NCBI GenBank assembly: GCA_965242615.1
Contig: CBDESR010000005.1
Coordinates: forward strand, 1,240,001 to 1,304,000
Source: CBDBCU01 sp965242615
GTDB taxonomy: Bacteria; Chloroflexota; Dehalococcoidia; Lucifugimonadales; UBA3495
Direction: 5' to 3'
DNA length: 64,000 bases
The notes beneath the pieces are model-generated. The model saw only the letters and a program-made list of their open reading frames with translations, was not told the DNA's origin and did not search any database. Below are positions 23,567-32,994 of this stretch, one piece after another. Made by a program: the position numbers and the translations under genes. Position 1 is the stretch's first letter; each line of letters starts with the position of its first letter.

Positions 23567-26026
23567 ATGGACCTGATTGTCTGGCTGCTGCTGATTGAGG
23601 TGTTGGGCCTGCTGGCCTTTCCCCCGGCTTACTTGTTGTTGGGACGGCTGCCCGACCGGGGTTTTAGCGTAGCCAAGCCGCTGGGCTTGCTGCTCTTTGC
23701 CTTTCCCTTGTGGCTGCTGGGACTGACCCGCATCATTCCCAACGCTCCGGCAACTGCGCTGTTCGTATTCCTGCTGGGCGCGGCCCTGTCCGGCTGGCTG
23801 TTTTACCGAAACCGCGCCGCAATAGTGCCGTTTGTCCAATCCCAATGGCGGATTTTAGCCGTGGCCGAAGGGCTGTTCCTGCTGCTCTTTCTGCTCTGGT
23901 CACTGCTGATTTCCGACTTTCCAGCCATTAACCACACCGAAAAGCCGATGGACTTTGCCTTTATCAACGCCGTCTTGCAAAGCCCGGCCTTTCCGCCGCA
24001 AGATCCTTGGCTGGCTGGACATCCCATCAGTTACTACTACTTCGGCCACTTTATGCTGGCAATGCCGATGCAGTTGCTGCAAATCGTGGGCTTTGCCTCG
24101 AATGTGGGCTACAACCTGGCTTGGGCTACTTTGCCCGGCTTGGTGGGAATGGCGGCTTTCGGCTTGACCGGCAACTTGATACGCTTGGCGGGCGGCGGGC
24201 GGAGGTTTGCGGTCGGGTTCGGGTTGACTGCCCCCTTGTTGATTGTGCTAATTGGCAATCTCGAGGGGGTTTTCGAGTTTATGCAACTGCGCGGCTTGGG
24301 CGGCCCGGAGTTCTGGCAATGGGTCGGCGTCAAGGGGCTGGAGGGCGGCGCAACCGGCGGTTTCTTTCCGCAAGATAACTGGTGGTGGTGGCGGGCGACC
24401 CGGGTTATTGACACCGTAGTGGAGGGGCAAAGCCTGGACTATACCATCACCGAGTTTCCATTTTTCAGTTTCCTCCTCGGCGACCTGCACCCCCATGTCT
24501 TGAGCTTGCCTTTCCTATTATTGACTTTGAGCTTCGGTTTGAACCTGTTTGTAACGCCGGGGCCATTGCGATTGAGCTGGCTGCGGGAAAATCCGGTAAC
24601 GGCGGGGGCTATCGCTCTGCTGCTGGGCGCGTTGGCATTCGTCAACATTTGGGATTTTCCCATTTACGCCCTGCTTTTTGGCGCGCTGCTGTTGGTCAAA
24701 ATCTACGGCAGCGCAATGAATGAGCCGTACCGGGTGTTCAGCCTGCGTTTCAACCGGGGCAAGGCCGCCCTAGGCCAGGCTGCCCGGAATGCCGCGCTAC
24801 TAATGACGCCCCTGCTATTGGCCGCCGTTATCCTCTTTCTGCCATTTTACCTGACTCTAGACAGCCAAGCCTGCGTCTTGCCGGTCTTGGGGCCGGACAC
24901 TCGGCTGCTCCAACTCCTTGTCTGCATCCCACCGGTCTTGGGGCCGGGTACCCGGCTGCTGCACTTCCTTATCGTGATTGGCTTGCCCTTTCTTATCGGG
25001 GTTTCCTTTTTGCTGCGGCAGCTGCCGGGAGTGTCCAGACCCGGGCCTAACGAAAGCCCGTCCATCGTGCTGATGTTAGCGGTGGCTTTGCTGCCGATTT
25101 TGCTGTGGCTGGGGATGGCATTGGCTTGGGGGGTGATTACCGGGGACTTGAACGCCGCTTTGGCCACGGCGGCCGGCCGGCTGCTGTTGACTTTGCCTTT
25201 GCTGACGGTGGCCGGATTGGCCGGCTACTGCGCGCTGCAACGGGCGGCCCGGCGGCAGGAGATGGCGATGGCCTTTCCGCTGCTGTTGCTGTCCGCCGCC
25301 GCCTACTTGCTGGCTACTGCCGAGTTGTTCTATCTGGTCGATTTCTTTGGCAACCGGATGAATACCGTTTTCAAGCTCTACTATCAGGCGTGGCTGCTGC
25401 TGGGCATAGCCGGAGCTTTCGGACTTTATTACTGGTATTCCCACCGGGCATCCCGGAACGATTGGGCTACCGCCGGCAACTACGCCTGGTTGGTATTGGC
25501 GGCGGCGCTATTGGCGGCGTCTCTTTACTATCCGATAGGCGCGACTTTGGAGCGCACCGGCTGGTTTCAGGAACGGCACACTTTCCGGGATAACACGCTG
25601 GACGGCTTGGCGTATATACGGGAGGCGGCTCAGGGGGAATATGCCGCCATCCAATGGCTGCGGGAGGAAGCCGAGTATGGGCGGATGGTCGAAGCGGTGG
25701 GCGACGCCTATTCCGCTTACGGGCGGGTTTCCGCCGCCACCGGCTTGCCGACCATTCTGGGTTGGCCGGGACATGAACAGCAGTGGCGGGGCGGCAGTGA
25801 ACTGTTCGATGGTCGGGCGGAGGAGGTAGCCCAAATCTACCAAAGCCAAGACCCGGCTATCGTGCGCCCGTTGCTGGAAAAGTATAATATCCGCTACATC
25901 TATTTAGGCAGCCGGGAGCGGGCCAGTTACGGCGTCAGCGCATTGCCCGATTTCGGCGGTCTGCTGCAAATCCCTTTCCAGCAGGAGGGCGTAGTTATCT
26001 ACGAGCGGGTTATCGGTTTTGAGTGA
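23567..26026 (+). CDS. DUF2298 / Chloroflexi 'YYY' family membrane protein
   Basis: 819 residues with about 14-16 TM helices. The family motif G-H-P-I-S-Y-Y-Y-F-G-H (about residues 147-157) is present, as are NHTEKPMDFAFINAV before it, an extracytoplasmic DNWWWWRATRVI segment, GDLHPHVLSLPF, and NRMNTVFKLYYQAW. The C-terminal soluble part (about 690-819) includes GWPGHEQQWRG and KYNIRYIYLGSRERA. Such proteins are GT-C-like and known mainly from Chloroflexi and Archaea; no reaction is established. ATG 23567 or GTG 23564 could start it. Its stop overlaps the next gene. A local 20-residue tandem duplication (PVLGPDTRLLQLL / PVLGPGTRLLHFL) occurs near residue 440. Confidence 0.85.
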   Translation: MDLIVWLLLIEVLGLLAFPPAYLLLGRLPDRGFSVAKPLGLLLFAFPLWLLGLTRIIPNAPATALFVFLLGAALSGWLFYRNRAAIVPFVQSQWRILAVAEGLFLLLFLLWSLLISDFPAINHTEKPMDFAFINAVLQSPAFPPQDPWLAGHPISYYYFGHFMLAMPMQLLQIVGFASNVGYNLAWATLPGLVGMAAFGLTGNLIRLAGGGRRFAVGFGLTAPLLIVLIGNLEGVFEFMQLRGLGGPEFWQWVGVKGLEGGATGGFFPQDNWWWWRATRVIDTVVEGQSLDYTITEFPFFSFLLGDLHPHVLSLPFLLLTLSFGLNLFVTPGPLRLSWLRENPVTAGAIALLLGALAFVNIWDFPIYALLFGALLLVKIYGSAMNEPYRVFSLRFNRGKAALGQAARNAALLMTPLLLAAVILFLPFYLTLDSQACVLPVLGPDTRLLQLLVCIPPVLGPGTRLLHFLIVIGLPFLIGVSFLLRQLPGVSRPGPNESPSIVLMLAVALLPILLWLGMALAWGVITGDLNAALATAAGRLLLTLPLLTVAGLAGYCALQRAARRQEMAMAFPLLLLSAAAYLLATAELFYLVDFFGNRMNTVFKLYYQAWLLLGIAGAFGLYYWYSHRASRNDWATAGNYAWLVLAAALLAASLYYPIGATLERTGWFQERHTFRDNTLDGLAYIREAAQGEYAAIQWLREEAEYGRMVEAVGDAYSAYGRVSAATGLPTILGWPGHEQQWRGGSELFDGRAEEVAQIYQSQDPAIVRPLLEKYNIRYIYLGSRERASYGVSALPDFGGLLQIPFQQEGVVIYERVIGFE

Positions 26027-28637
26027 TTCAGTCCCATACCAGCCCGAAGCAGCGGCGGCGGATTGCCCGGCGGTCGAGGATAGCCGGGTTACATCCCCTT
26101 GCCCGCCTACCGGGGCGTCGCGGCTGCTGAACCGCATTCGCCATTGGCGGCCCGGCTGGTACGAACTGGCCTTTGCCCTGCTTCTGCTGACCGCCCTGCT
26201 GCTGCGCCTGTGGGAACTGACCGGGCGCACGATGCACTACGACGAGGCCATCCACCTCTACTATGCTTGGCAGCTCTCCAACTTCGAGGAGTATATTCAC
26301 TCCCCCTGGATGCACGGCCCCTTTCAGATTGAATTTACCGCCCTGTTGCTGCTCCTGTTGGGCGATACCGACTTTGTGGCCCGCCTAGGCTACGCGCTGT
26401 TTGGGACGGCGTTGGTGGGACTGCCCTGGTTCCTGCGGCGGCAACTGGGGCAAAGCGGCGCATTGCTGACCGGCGTAATGCTGGCAATATCCCCGGCTTT
26501 ACTTTACTTCAGCCGTTTCGGCCGCAACGACATCTTGATGGCTTTTCTGGCGGCCGCCCTGTTCATTCTGATGTGGCATTACTTCCGGGAAAGGCGGAAC
26601 CGTTACCTATACTTGGCGGCGGTAGTGCTGGCTCTGCTGTTTGCCGCCAAGGAAACGGCATATATCATTACGCTGGTGTTTGGCGGCATTGCCTTTCTTA
26701 CCGCCTTGACCGCGATGTTGCGGTGGGTGCGGGACGGCGACAGCGACCGCCTTTCCGGGGCGGCCGGGGCCGGCGGGTTTCTGTTGCTGCTGTTGACCTT
26801 GACTTTGCCGCAATGGTCGGCCGGATTTGCCATCTTTCAGGATTGGCTGGGGCTGACTTTGGCGAACCGGGATGGGGCGGTCAACGGCATTGTCGGCGCG
26901 CCGCAGTGGGAAGCCCCTTTTGTGCCGCTGCCTTTGTTTCCCGCGCCCCAATGGCTGCACTGGCTGGTTTTGCTGCCTTTCCTGGCTTTCTGGTTCCGTT
27001 CGGCTTGGCGGTACTCTAGCGACTGGCCGCGCCGTTTAGCCGGCATCGGCATCCCGGTGGCAATGGTGGATGCCGGCGCGCTGCTGCTGCTCCGTCCTGC
27101 CGGCGGTGTTGCCGACTGGATAGTGGCGGGCAGCATTGCCGCTTTGTGCGTGGGGGCATTGGTCTATCTGCGCTACCCCTGGAAACGGGGTTTGCTGCTC
27201 TTGGCGGCGCCTTTTGTGGCGGCGGTGGCTTATGTTGCCCTGATGCTGCCGGTGGTCAATGTGGACGCTCTGCTGCGGGCGGTCTTGCCGGATGGCGTGC
27301 CGGTAGCCGCTCCCGACAATGCCATTCCGGTCAACTTCATCGTAGCCGGCGGTATTCTGGCGACAACGGCTTTGCTTTCCCTGATAATCGGTGTGCGCTG
27401 GAAAGGCGGCGTCTGGCTGACTTGCGCCGCCCTTTTTTACCTAATCTGGACCGCCCTTTACACTACCCTTTACACCAACTGGGCCGGCTTGTTCAGCGGC
27501 AGTTGGCAAGGGATGGGTTACTGGATTGCCCAGCAGGATGTAGCCCGGGGCAATCAGCCCTGGTACTACTATTTTGTTGGCTTGTCGGTGTACGAACTGC
27601 TGCCGGTGGTGTTCGGAGTTATCGCCGCCCTAGTCTTTATCAAGCGACGGGACGGGTTCGGCATCGCCTTGACCCTGTGGGCCGGCGTCAACCTGCTGGC
27701 TTACACCATTGCCAGCGAAAAGATGCCCTGGCTGCTGGTCAACATCACCTTGCCTTTCATATTCCTGGCCGGCAAACTTTTGGGGGAATGGATTGAACGA
27801 GGGGAATGGCGGCGGATTTTGGCACAAGGGCGGTTTCTGCTGCTGTTCTTACCGACGCTGGTTATTGCCAGCATCCTGTACGGCTTGCTGACTTTTGCCG
27901 ACCCGGACATTCCCTTTTCCCTGACGCACGGCAGCGTTTCAGCCGGCGCGGCGCTGTTGGCCTTGGCGGCGGCTTGGCTGGTACGGCGTACCGGGAATGG
28001 CGGCGCGGCTTTAGCCGGATTGGGGATAGCCGCCTTGTTGCTGGTCTTTACCGGCATCACCGCCGGGCGCGCCGCCTATACTTATGACGACTCCAATGTC
28101 GAAATCCTGGTCTATGCCCAGGGCGGCGCTGACTTGACGGAAACTTATCAGACCTTGTCTCGGCAGGTAATTGACGGTCCGGACCCGGCGGCCGTAGCCG
28201 ACAACCCGGTGGCGGTGGATTATGACCTGTGGTTTCCCTTTCAGTGGTACGCCCGCCACTGGAAAGCGGAGGATAAACTGCGCTTTGCCTGTTTCAAGGC
28301 TGAGGATAACGGCGGCTGCCAACCGGCAACGGCGGATACCCAAGCCGCCGCCCTGCTGCTGACGGATGCCCACCGTTACCGCGGCGGAAATATGCCGCCG
28401 CACTACCGGCAGGAGGGGCCCAAGCGCAGCCTGCTCTGGTTCCCGGAAAGCTACCGCCGCCCCGGCGAAAACCGGCAAGCTGAAGGGCCGGGCGCGGAGC
28501 TGAGCAAAGACCTGGATTTTTTCCGGGGGGCAGCCACGAACCGGGATTTGTGGCATCAAGCCCTGAACTACCTGCTGTTCCGGGAGCTTAATTCGGACTG
28601 GTTCACCGCCGAATACTACACTTACCTGCCTAAATAG
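26019..28637 (+). CDS. Glycosyltransferase-39-like membrane protein (partner of the YYY protein)
   Basis: 872 residues with about 13-15 TM helices. The N-terminal region carries MHYDEAIHLYYAWQLSNFEE (Asp-Glu acidic motif on the first extracytoplasmic loop, typical of GT-C enzymes), then FSRFGRNDILMAFLAAALF. Middle loops include NQPWYYYFVGLSVYELLPVV and ASEKMPWLLVNITLPF, and the C-terminal soluble part runs from about 690. The family is known in Chloroflexi and haloarchaea next to the YYY protein and has been described as flippase- or glycosylation-related. The start is probably TTG 26019, overlapping the upstream stop by 8 nt, so the pair is coupled. It likely transfers sugars from a lipid carrier to surface molecules; that is inference. 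Confidence 0.85.
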   Translation: MSDSVPYQPEAAAADCPAVEDSRVTSPCPPTGASRLLNRIRHWRPGWYELAFALLLLTALLLRLWELTGRTMHYDEAIHLYYAWQLSNFEEYIHSPWMHGPFQIEFTALLLLLLGDTDFVARLGYALFGTALVGLPWFLRRQLGQSGALLTGVMLAISPALLYFSRFGRNDILMAFLAAALFILMWHYFRERRNRYLYLAAVVLALLFAAKETAYIITLVFGGIAFLTALTAMLRWVRDGDSDRLSGAAGAGGFLLLLLTLTLPQWSAGFAIFQDWLGLTLANRDGAVNGIVGAPQWEAPFVPLPLFPAPQWLHWLVLLPFLAFWFRSAWRYSSDWPRRLAGIGIPVAMVDAGALLLLRPAGGVADWIVAGSIAALCVGALVYLRYPWKRGLLLLAAPFVAAVAYVALMLPVVNVDALLRAVLPDGVPVAAPDNAIPVNFIVAGGILATTALLSLIIGVRWKGGVWLTCAALFYLIWTALYTTLYTNWAGLFSGSWQGMGYWIAQQDVARGNQPWYYYFVGLSVYELLPVVFGVIAALVFIKRRDGFGIALTLWAGVNLLAYTIASEKMPWLLVNITLPFIFLAGKLLGEWIERGEWRRILAQGRFLLLFLPTLVIASILYGLLTFADPDIPFSLTHGSVSAGAALLALAAAWLVRRTGNGGAALAGLGIAALLLVFTGITAGRAAYTYDDSNVEILVYAQGGADLTETYQTLSRQVIDGPDPAAVADNPVAVDYDLWFPFQWYARHWKAEDKLRFACFKAEDNGGCQPATADTQAAALLLTDAHRYRGGNMPPHYRQEGPKRSLLWFPESYRRPGENRQAEGPGAELSKDLDFFRGAATNRDLWHQALNYLLFRELNSDWFTAEYYTYLPK

Positions 28638-28711
28638 CCCGTGGGGGCCGTTCTGGTTTGGGCGTAGCTGGCGATAACCGCCGGTATGGTTAGGGGGAAT
28701 GTATGCCCCTG

Positions 28712-28790
28712 AATTGCAATGGAAATTCCTTTAGGGCAAGTTGGGATACTGGGGGCTGAACAGCAGGGTCAGCCGGGCGGGAAGCAGGCA
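28712..28790 (-). pseudogene. Duplicated 5' end of the LRR lipoprotein gene
   Basis: 28714-28780 resembles 30624-30692 (shared words GAATTGCAATGGAAA, TCCTTTA, CAAGTTGGG, CTGGGGGC/TTGGGGGC). On the minus strand it keeps the ribosome-binding site and the TTG-CAA-TTC start of the LRR gene and then hits a stop after nine codons. It appears to be a remnant of a duplicated leader. The rest of 28638-28925 shows no gene. Confidence 0.5.
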
Positions 28791-28925
28791 GTGGTTCCGG
28801 GCGTCGGCGGCCAAGGCAAAGTGGGCGCGGGACAGTTCGTAAGTGCTGGCGATGAGGTGGAGGGACATAACTTGCTAACAGAAATCCCGCAACCGTCCTT
28901 TCCCCGGCGGCCGGACTCGGCCAGC

Positions 28926-29093
28926 CTACAGGACGCAGAGCAGGAAAATTTTCGCGATCACCTTGGACACCCCCGACATGGCCAAGGAGCTATCGACGCT
29001 GTGGCAACCAGGATCGTTGCCTACGAATGCCGCAAATACCCAGACGACCAGCATCGCCGCCAGCATTATGACTCCGCCGATGGTGATTTGCAT
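28926..29093 (-). CDS. Small single-TM protein
   Basis: 55 residues, MQITIGGVIMLAAMLVVWVF then AAFVGNDPGCH, with one N-terminal TM helix and a second hydrophobic end (KVIAKIFLLCVL). It was picked over the longer open frame because AAGGAGG sits 5 nt before ATG 29093. It starts 11 nt after the stop of the four-TM protein gene upstream, so the two form an operon. No family recognised. Confidence 0.6.
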   Translation of the reverse strand: MQITIGGVIMLAAMLVVWVFAAFVGNDPGCHSVDSSLAMSGVSKVIAKIFLLCVL

Positions 29094-29104
29094 AATTCCT
29101 CCTT

Positions 29105-29626
29105 TCAGCCGCCGGATATGAGCCGGGATTTCAGCCACAAATAAACTCGCTTCAGCCACGGCCAGACCCACCTTTTCACGGCACCCACCGCCGCTGCCAG
29201 AACCCAGATCAGGATAACGGAAACCCACATTACGCCGAGGACAACCAGTACTAACGGGTTGTCATTCATGCCTTGTATTACTTGGCCGCCTATTACCAGC
29301 GTTGGGCCGACCACGGCCGCAATTGACACGCCAAGGGGTACGGAACCGGTTCCCCGAATACGCATATCGAGCAGGTGCACCAAAGCCCCCATGGCGGCTA
29401 TGAAAGTCCCCAAGATTTGCAGAGCGGCGGACTGTCCCGGGTAAGTCTGGAACCATCCGAGCGTGCGAAACTTGGCTTCCTCGATCGCGTCGTCCGGGTT
29501 ATAGACTATGTTGTCCGGGTTGGACAGTACCAAGTATAGCCCAAACAGGACAATGACCACCGTGTAGAACCAAGGCAAAAAGTTTGGAAGTTTAGTCTCC
29601 TGGTCGCCGTTGCCATCGTCAGGCAT
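29105..29626 (-). CDS. Membrane protein with about four TM helices
   Basis: 173 residues. TM segments lie at about 17-36, 65-85, 97-118 and 124-148, followed by a basic amphipathic C-terminus (AVKRWVWPWLKRVYLWLKSR). GGAGGGAAACCTGA precedes ATG 29626. No enzyme motif is seen and the family is not recognised. It is the first gene of a two-gene unit with the 55-residue protein. The A+T content is slightly higher than in surrounding genes. Confidence 0.65.
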   Translation of the reverse strand: MPDDGNGDQETKLPNFLPWFYTVVIVLFGLYLVLSNPDNIVYNPDDAIEEAKFRTLGWFQTYPGQSAALQILGTFIAAMGALVHLLDMRIRGTGSVPLGVSIAAVVGPTLVIGGQVIQGMNDNPLVLVVLGVMWVSVILIWVLAAAVGAVKRWVWPWLKRVYLWLKSRLISGG

Positions 29627-29691
29627 TCAGGTTTCCCTCCTATGCCGTTTCCCTAACCATACCACTCCCGCCAATGGCAAGCAAACGACTT

Positions 29692-30633
29692 CTACCGGGA
29701 CGGACAAGTAGGTCCAAACGCAGACTTAATCCCCTGGAGCCAATCTTGAATATGGTCTAACCGCGGCGCACAAAGCCCGCCACCGTTGTGTGTAAGGGAG
29801 AAAAAGGAGAAAGAACTCAGTTTAGTCAATCGTGCGAGACTTACCGGTAGTTCTCCCGCCAATCGATTGCCCGAAAGCGACAGCGTTTCGAGGTTGGACA
29901 AATTGCCCAACTCGGGCGGGATAGGCCCAGTCAGTTGATTATAACTGAGACCGAGATACTCCAAGCTGGACAGGTTGCTCAACTCGGGCGGGATAGGCCC
30001 AGTCAGTTGATTATCCATGAGACTAAGCGAGTCCAGGCTGGACAAGTTGCCCAACTCAGCAGGGATAGGCCCGGTCAGCTGATTGCCCCCGAGAAAGAGC
30101 CCTTCCAAGCTGGACAGGTTGCTCAACTCGGACGGGATGGTCCCAGTCAGTTGATTATCAGTGAGACCGAGATACCCCAAGCTGGACAGGTTGCCCAACT
30201 CGGGCGGGATGGGTCCAGTCAGTTGATTATCACTGAGACCGAGGAACTCCAAGCCGGACAGGTTGCCCAACTCGACCGGGATAGACCCAGTCAGTTGATT
30301 ACTACCGAGATAGAGCCACTCCAAGCTGGACAAGTTACCCAGCTCGACCGGGATAGGCCCAGTCAGGTTGTTGCCGCTCGGGTAATACAAATCTAATTCT
30401 GTAACCCGTCCCTCGCTGTTAGTGGTAACGCCGTGCCACGTGTCGAGCGGCTCATCGCTCAACCAATTCTCGTTGTTGTCCCACTGCGGCCCGCCGGTAG
30501 CATGGTAAAAGGCAACCAACGCCGCCCGGTCGCTTTCCACGCTGCCCGAATCGGCAAGCCCGCACCCCGCCAAGCCGGTCAAAACCAGCGCCGCTAGTAA
30601 AACTGCCGCTACCAAACCCTTGCTGAATTGCAA
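29692..30633 (-). CDS. Leucine-rich-repeat lipoprotein (plant-like LRR)
   Basis: 313 residues. The signal peptide ends LTGLAGC (Cys24). An LRR N-cap follows (DRAALVAFYHATGGPQWDNN, W-x-x-D, TWHGVTTN) and then about eight 24-residue repeats of the form L-x-x-L-x-L-x-x-N-x-L-T-G-P-I-P-x-E-L-G-N-L-S-S, capped by an LPVSLARLTKL repeat and a cysteine pair (GGGLCAPRL ... GPTCPSR). Plant-like LRRs in bacteria usually mediate adhesion or binding. The start is TTG 30633 with AGGAG 8 nt upstream; no ATG is available. The repeats are nearly identical at DNA level, so repeat number may change by recombination. Confidence 0.85.
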   Translation of the reverse strand: MQFSKGLVAAVLLAALVLTGLAGCGLADSGSVESDRAALVAFYHATGGPQWDNNENWLSDEPLDTWHGVTTNSEGRVTELDLYYPSGNNLTGPIPVELGNLSSLEWLYLGSNQLTGSIPVELGNLSGLEFLGLSDNQLTGPIPPELGNLSSLGYLGLTDNQLTGTIPSELSNLSSLEGLFLGGNQLTGPIPAELGNLSSLDSLSLMDNQLTGPIPPELSNLSSLEYLGLSYNQLTGPIPPELGNLSNLETLSLSGNRLAGELPVSLARLTKLSSFSFFSLTHNGGGLCAPRLDHIQDWLQGIKSAFGPTCPSR

Positions 30634-30845
30634 TGGAAAACTCCTTTACGCCAAGTTGGGCTGTTGGGGGCGGCCTGCCGGGTCAACCCCAACCACGCCG
30701 CCGCTGCCCTTTCCCCAATGATACCACTTCCGCCGCGGGTCTTGCCAGCCGTTATGCCAAGTTACGGCGGGGGCTGGTAATGCTGCTCGCTGACTGCCGG
30801 CGCTGCGGGGAAATCATCTTGCATCGACATACATCGTTCTACCCC

Positions 30846-31778
30846 CTAAACATTCCGCAGTTTCGGGTCCAGTTTGTCGCGCAGCCAGTCGCCGAGCAGG
30901 TTCATCGACAGCACCGATAGGAGGATGGCTACTCCGGGCATGGCCGCCAGCCACCATGCCGTTACCAACAGCTCCCGTCCGTTGGCAATCATCAGACCCC
31001 AAGCCGGCGTGGGGCGCGGCAGTCCCGCGCCCAGGAAACTCAAGGTGGATTCCAGCAGGATGACCTGCCCTACTTCCAAGGTGGCCAGGACGGTGATGGT
31101 GTTGACTACATTGGGGAAAATGTGCCGGATGATGATGCGGGCGTTGGAGGCTCCGGCGACCCGGGAGCGGGCGACGAAGTCCTGGGATTTGATGCTCAAA
31201 GTTTCGCCGCGCACCAAGCGGGCGTAGCGGGACCAGAAAATTATCACAATGACGATAATGACGGTCTGAAAGCTCGGCCCCAAGACCGTGGCCAACACCA
31301 GGGCAAAGAGGATGGCCGGCATGGACAAGCCGATGTCCACCAACCGCATTACCAGATGGTCAATGTTGCCGCCGAAGTAGCCGGCTACCAGTCCCAAAGT
31401 AGTGCCAATCAGCCCGGCCAGGAAAATGGAGATGGCGGCTACAGTCAGGGAGACCCGCGCTCCGTAGATGATGCGGCTCAGGATGTCCCGCCCTTGCTTG
31501 TCGGTGCCGAGCAGATGCTCGGTAGTGCCGCCGGGGGTGGCAAAGACGCCTTCGCCTTCGCCCTCGACCCAGAAGGGCGGCACCAGGCGGTTGCTCAGGC
31601 TGCCCACTACCGGGTCGTGCGGCGCTACCCAGTTGGCAAAGATGGCCGGTATTACCAGTACCAGCAGCAGCACCGCCACCGGCAGGATGGGATAGCGGCG
31701 CGCCGTCTGCCAAGCCCGCAGCGGGCCGTTAGGGCGGCGCCTTTCCGGAATGCTGCCCGGTATCGCCAAGTTCGCCAT
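30846..31778 (-). CDS. Oligopeptide/nickel-type ABC permease, DppC-like
   Basis: 310 residues. N-terminal TM (about 31-52) with OppC_N-like segment (HDPVVGSLSNRLVPPFW; HLLGTDKQGRDILSRIIYGAR), then five TM helices of the BPD permease fold with the coupling EAA-like loop VAGASNARIIIRHIFPNVVN. It forms the inner-membrane channel with the DppB-like protein encoded upstream. No binding protein or ATPase gene is adjacent, so the rest of the transporter must be elsewhere. ATG 31778 has GGGGAGG about 10 nt upstream. The pair probably imports peptides, but related systems import nickel or sugars. Confidence 0.85.
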   Translation of the reverse strand: MANLAIPGSIPERRRPNGPLRAWQTARRYPILPVAVLLLVLVIPAIFANWVAPHDPVVGSLSNRLVPPFWVEGEGEGVFATPGGTTEHLLGTDKQGRDILSRIIYGARVSLTVAAISIFLAGLIGTTLGLVAGYFGGNIDHLVMRLVDIGLSMPAILFALVLATVLGPSFQTVIIVIVIIFWSRYARLVRGETLSIKSQDFVARSRVAGASNARIIIRHIFPNVVNTITVLATLEVGQVILLESTLSFLGAGLPRPTPAWGLMIANGRELLVTAWWLAAMPGVAILLSVLSMNLLGDWLRDKLDPKLRNV

Positions 31779-31961
31779 AACTAAAGAATCCTCCCCTTTG
31801 CCCGTGGGCTAGGTTTCCTGACTGCTGTAGTTCCGGCGTTTCCTCGACCGCCATTTCCGGGGAAACGGGGGACGGGGAAATTATGGATATGCGCCGGCTA
31901 CTCTGCCGACAACTTCCGGATTCCCGTTTTTCCGGGAATAACGGTTGCCGGTGGGGTCAGG

Positions 31962-32885
31962 CTAATGGGTGTAGCGGATGCGCGGATCCAGATAGGCGTA
32001 CACGATGTCCACCAGCAGGTTGGCCCCGATGTAGATGGCGGCAAAGAAAATCACTACCGACTGCACTACCGGGAAATCCTTGGCCCGCAGGGCGTCAATG
32101 GCTAACAAGCCCACTCCCGGCCAGCCGAAAATGGTTTCGATGACTACTGAACCGGTCATCGCGCCGCCCAGGATGAGGCCGAAGTAGGTTATGGGAGCAA
32201 TCAGGGCGTTCCGCAGGCTGTGTTTCCAGATGACGCGCCACTCTTTCAACCCCTTGATGCGGGCCAGTTTGACATACTCGGTATCCAGCACTTCCAGCAT
32301 CGAGGAGCGGGTCAGGCGCATCAGGGCGGCGACTTGAAAGTAGCCGAGGGCTACGCCGGGCATTATCAGGTGTTTCCAAGTGCCGCGCCCGGAGGTGGGC
32401 AGCCAGCCCAACTGCACGGCAAAGACCCACATCAGCATCAGGGCCAGCCAGAAGTTGGGCAGGGATTGGCCCATCAGGGCGATGATTTTGCCGGCCAGGT
32501 CAATGCCGGTGTCTTTTTTGACGGCGACAATTACACCCAGCGGCACGGCAATGAGGCCGCTGACAATCAGGGCAATGCTGGCTAGCTCCAGGGTAGCCGG
32601 CAGGCGGCCGAGGAGCAAATCCTGGGCGTATTCGCCGGGAAAGCGGATGGATTCGCCGAAGTTGCCGGTGACGAAGTTGCCGATGTAGCGGACATACTGG
32701 ATATAGATGGGCTGGTCCAGTCCCCAGTAAGCCTCGACCCGGGCGTAGTCCTCGGCGGTGGCGTCCACATCCAGCAGGGTGTCCAGGGGATTGCCGGAAA
32801 GCCGCCCCAAGGCAAAGATAATCATACTGACGGCGACCAGGGCAATGACCGAGTGAAAGAGCCGTACCATTATGAAGCGTTGCAT
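31962..32885 (-). CDS. Oligopeptide/nickel-type ABC permease, DppB-like
   Basis: 307 residues, the usual length for DppB. N-terminal TM helix in the family pattern (LFHSVIALVAVSMIIFALGRLSGNPLD), five further TM helices and the coupling loop ARIKGLKEWRVIWKHSLRNALIAPIT. The longer open frame to 33032 has no family signal; ATG 32885 has AAGG five bases upstream. DppC follows after 183 nt that contain another REP-like palindrome (31917-31943), an unusually large gap for such a pair. A roughly 108-nt segment upstream (32995-33102) is shared with the region upstream of livG. Confidence 0.85.
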   Translation of the reverse strand: MQRFIMVRLFHSVIALVAVSMIIFALGRLSGNPLDTLLDVDATAEDYARVEAYWGLDQPIYIQYVRYIGNFVTGNFGESIRFPGEYAQDLLLGRLPATLELASIALIVSGLIAVPLGVIVAVKKDTGIDLAGKIIALMGQSLPNFWLALMLMWVFAVQLGWLPTSGRGTWKHLIMPGVALGYFQVAALMRLTRSSMLEVLDTEYVKLARIKGLKEWRVIWKHSLRNALIAPITYFGLILGGAMTGSVVIETIFGWPGVGLLAIDALRAKDFPVVQSVVIFFAAIYIGANLLVDIVYAYLDPRIRYTH

Positions 32886-32994
32886 TGCTGCCTTACCTGC
32901 GGTTTCCAGAATGGGCGCAACGGGGCCGGCGATGGCGGGCCAAGGGCAATATATGCTATGGCAAATTGTATTGTCAATAGTTGCGGCTGGCGGG

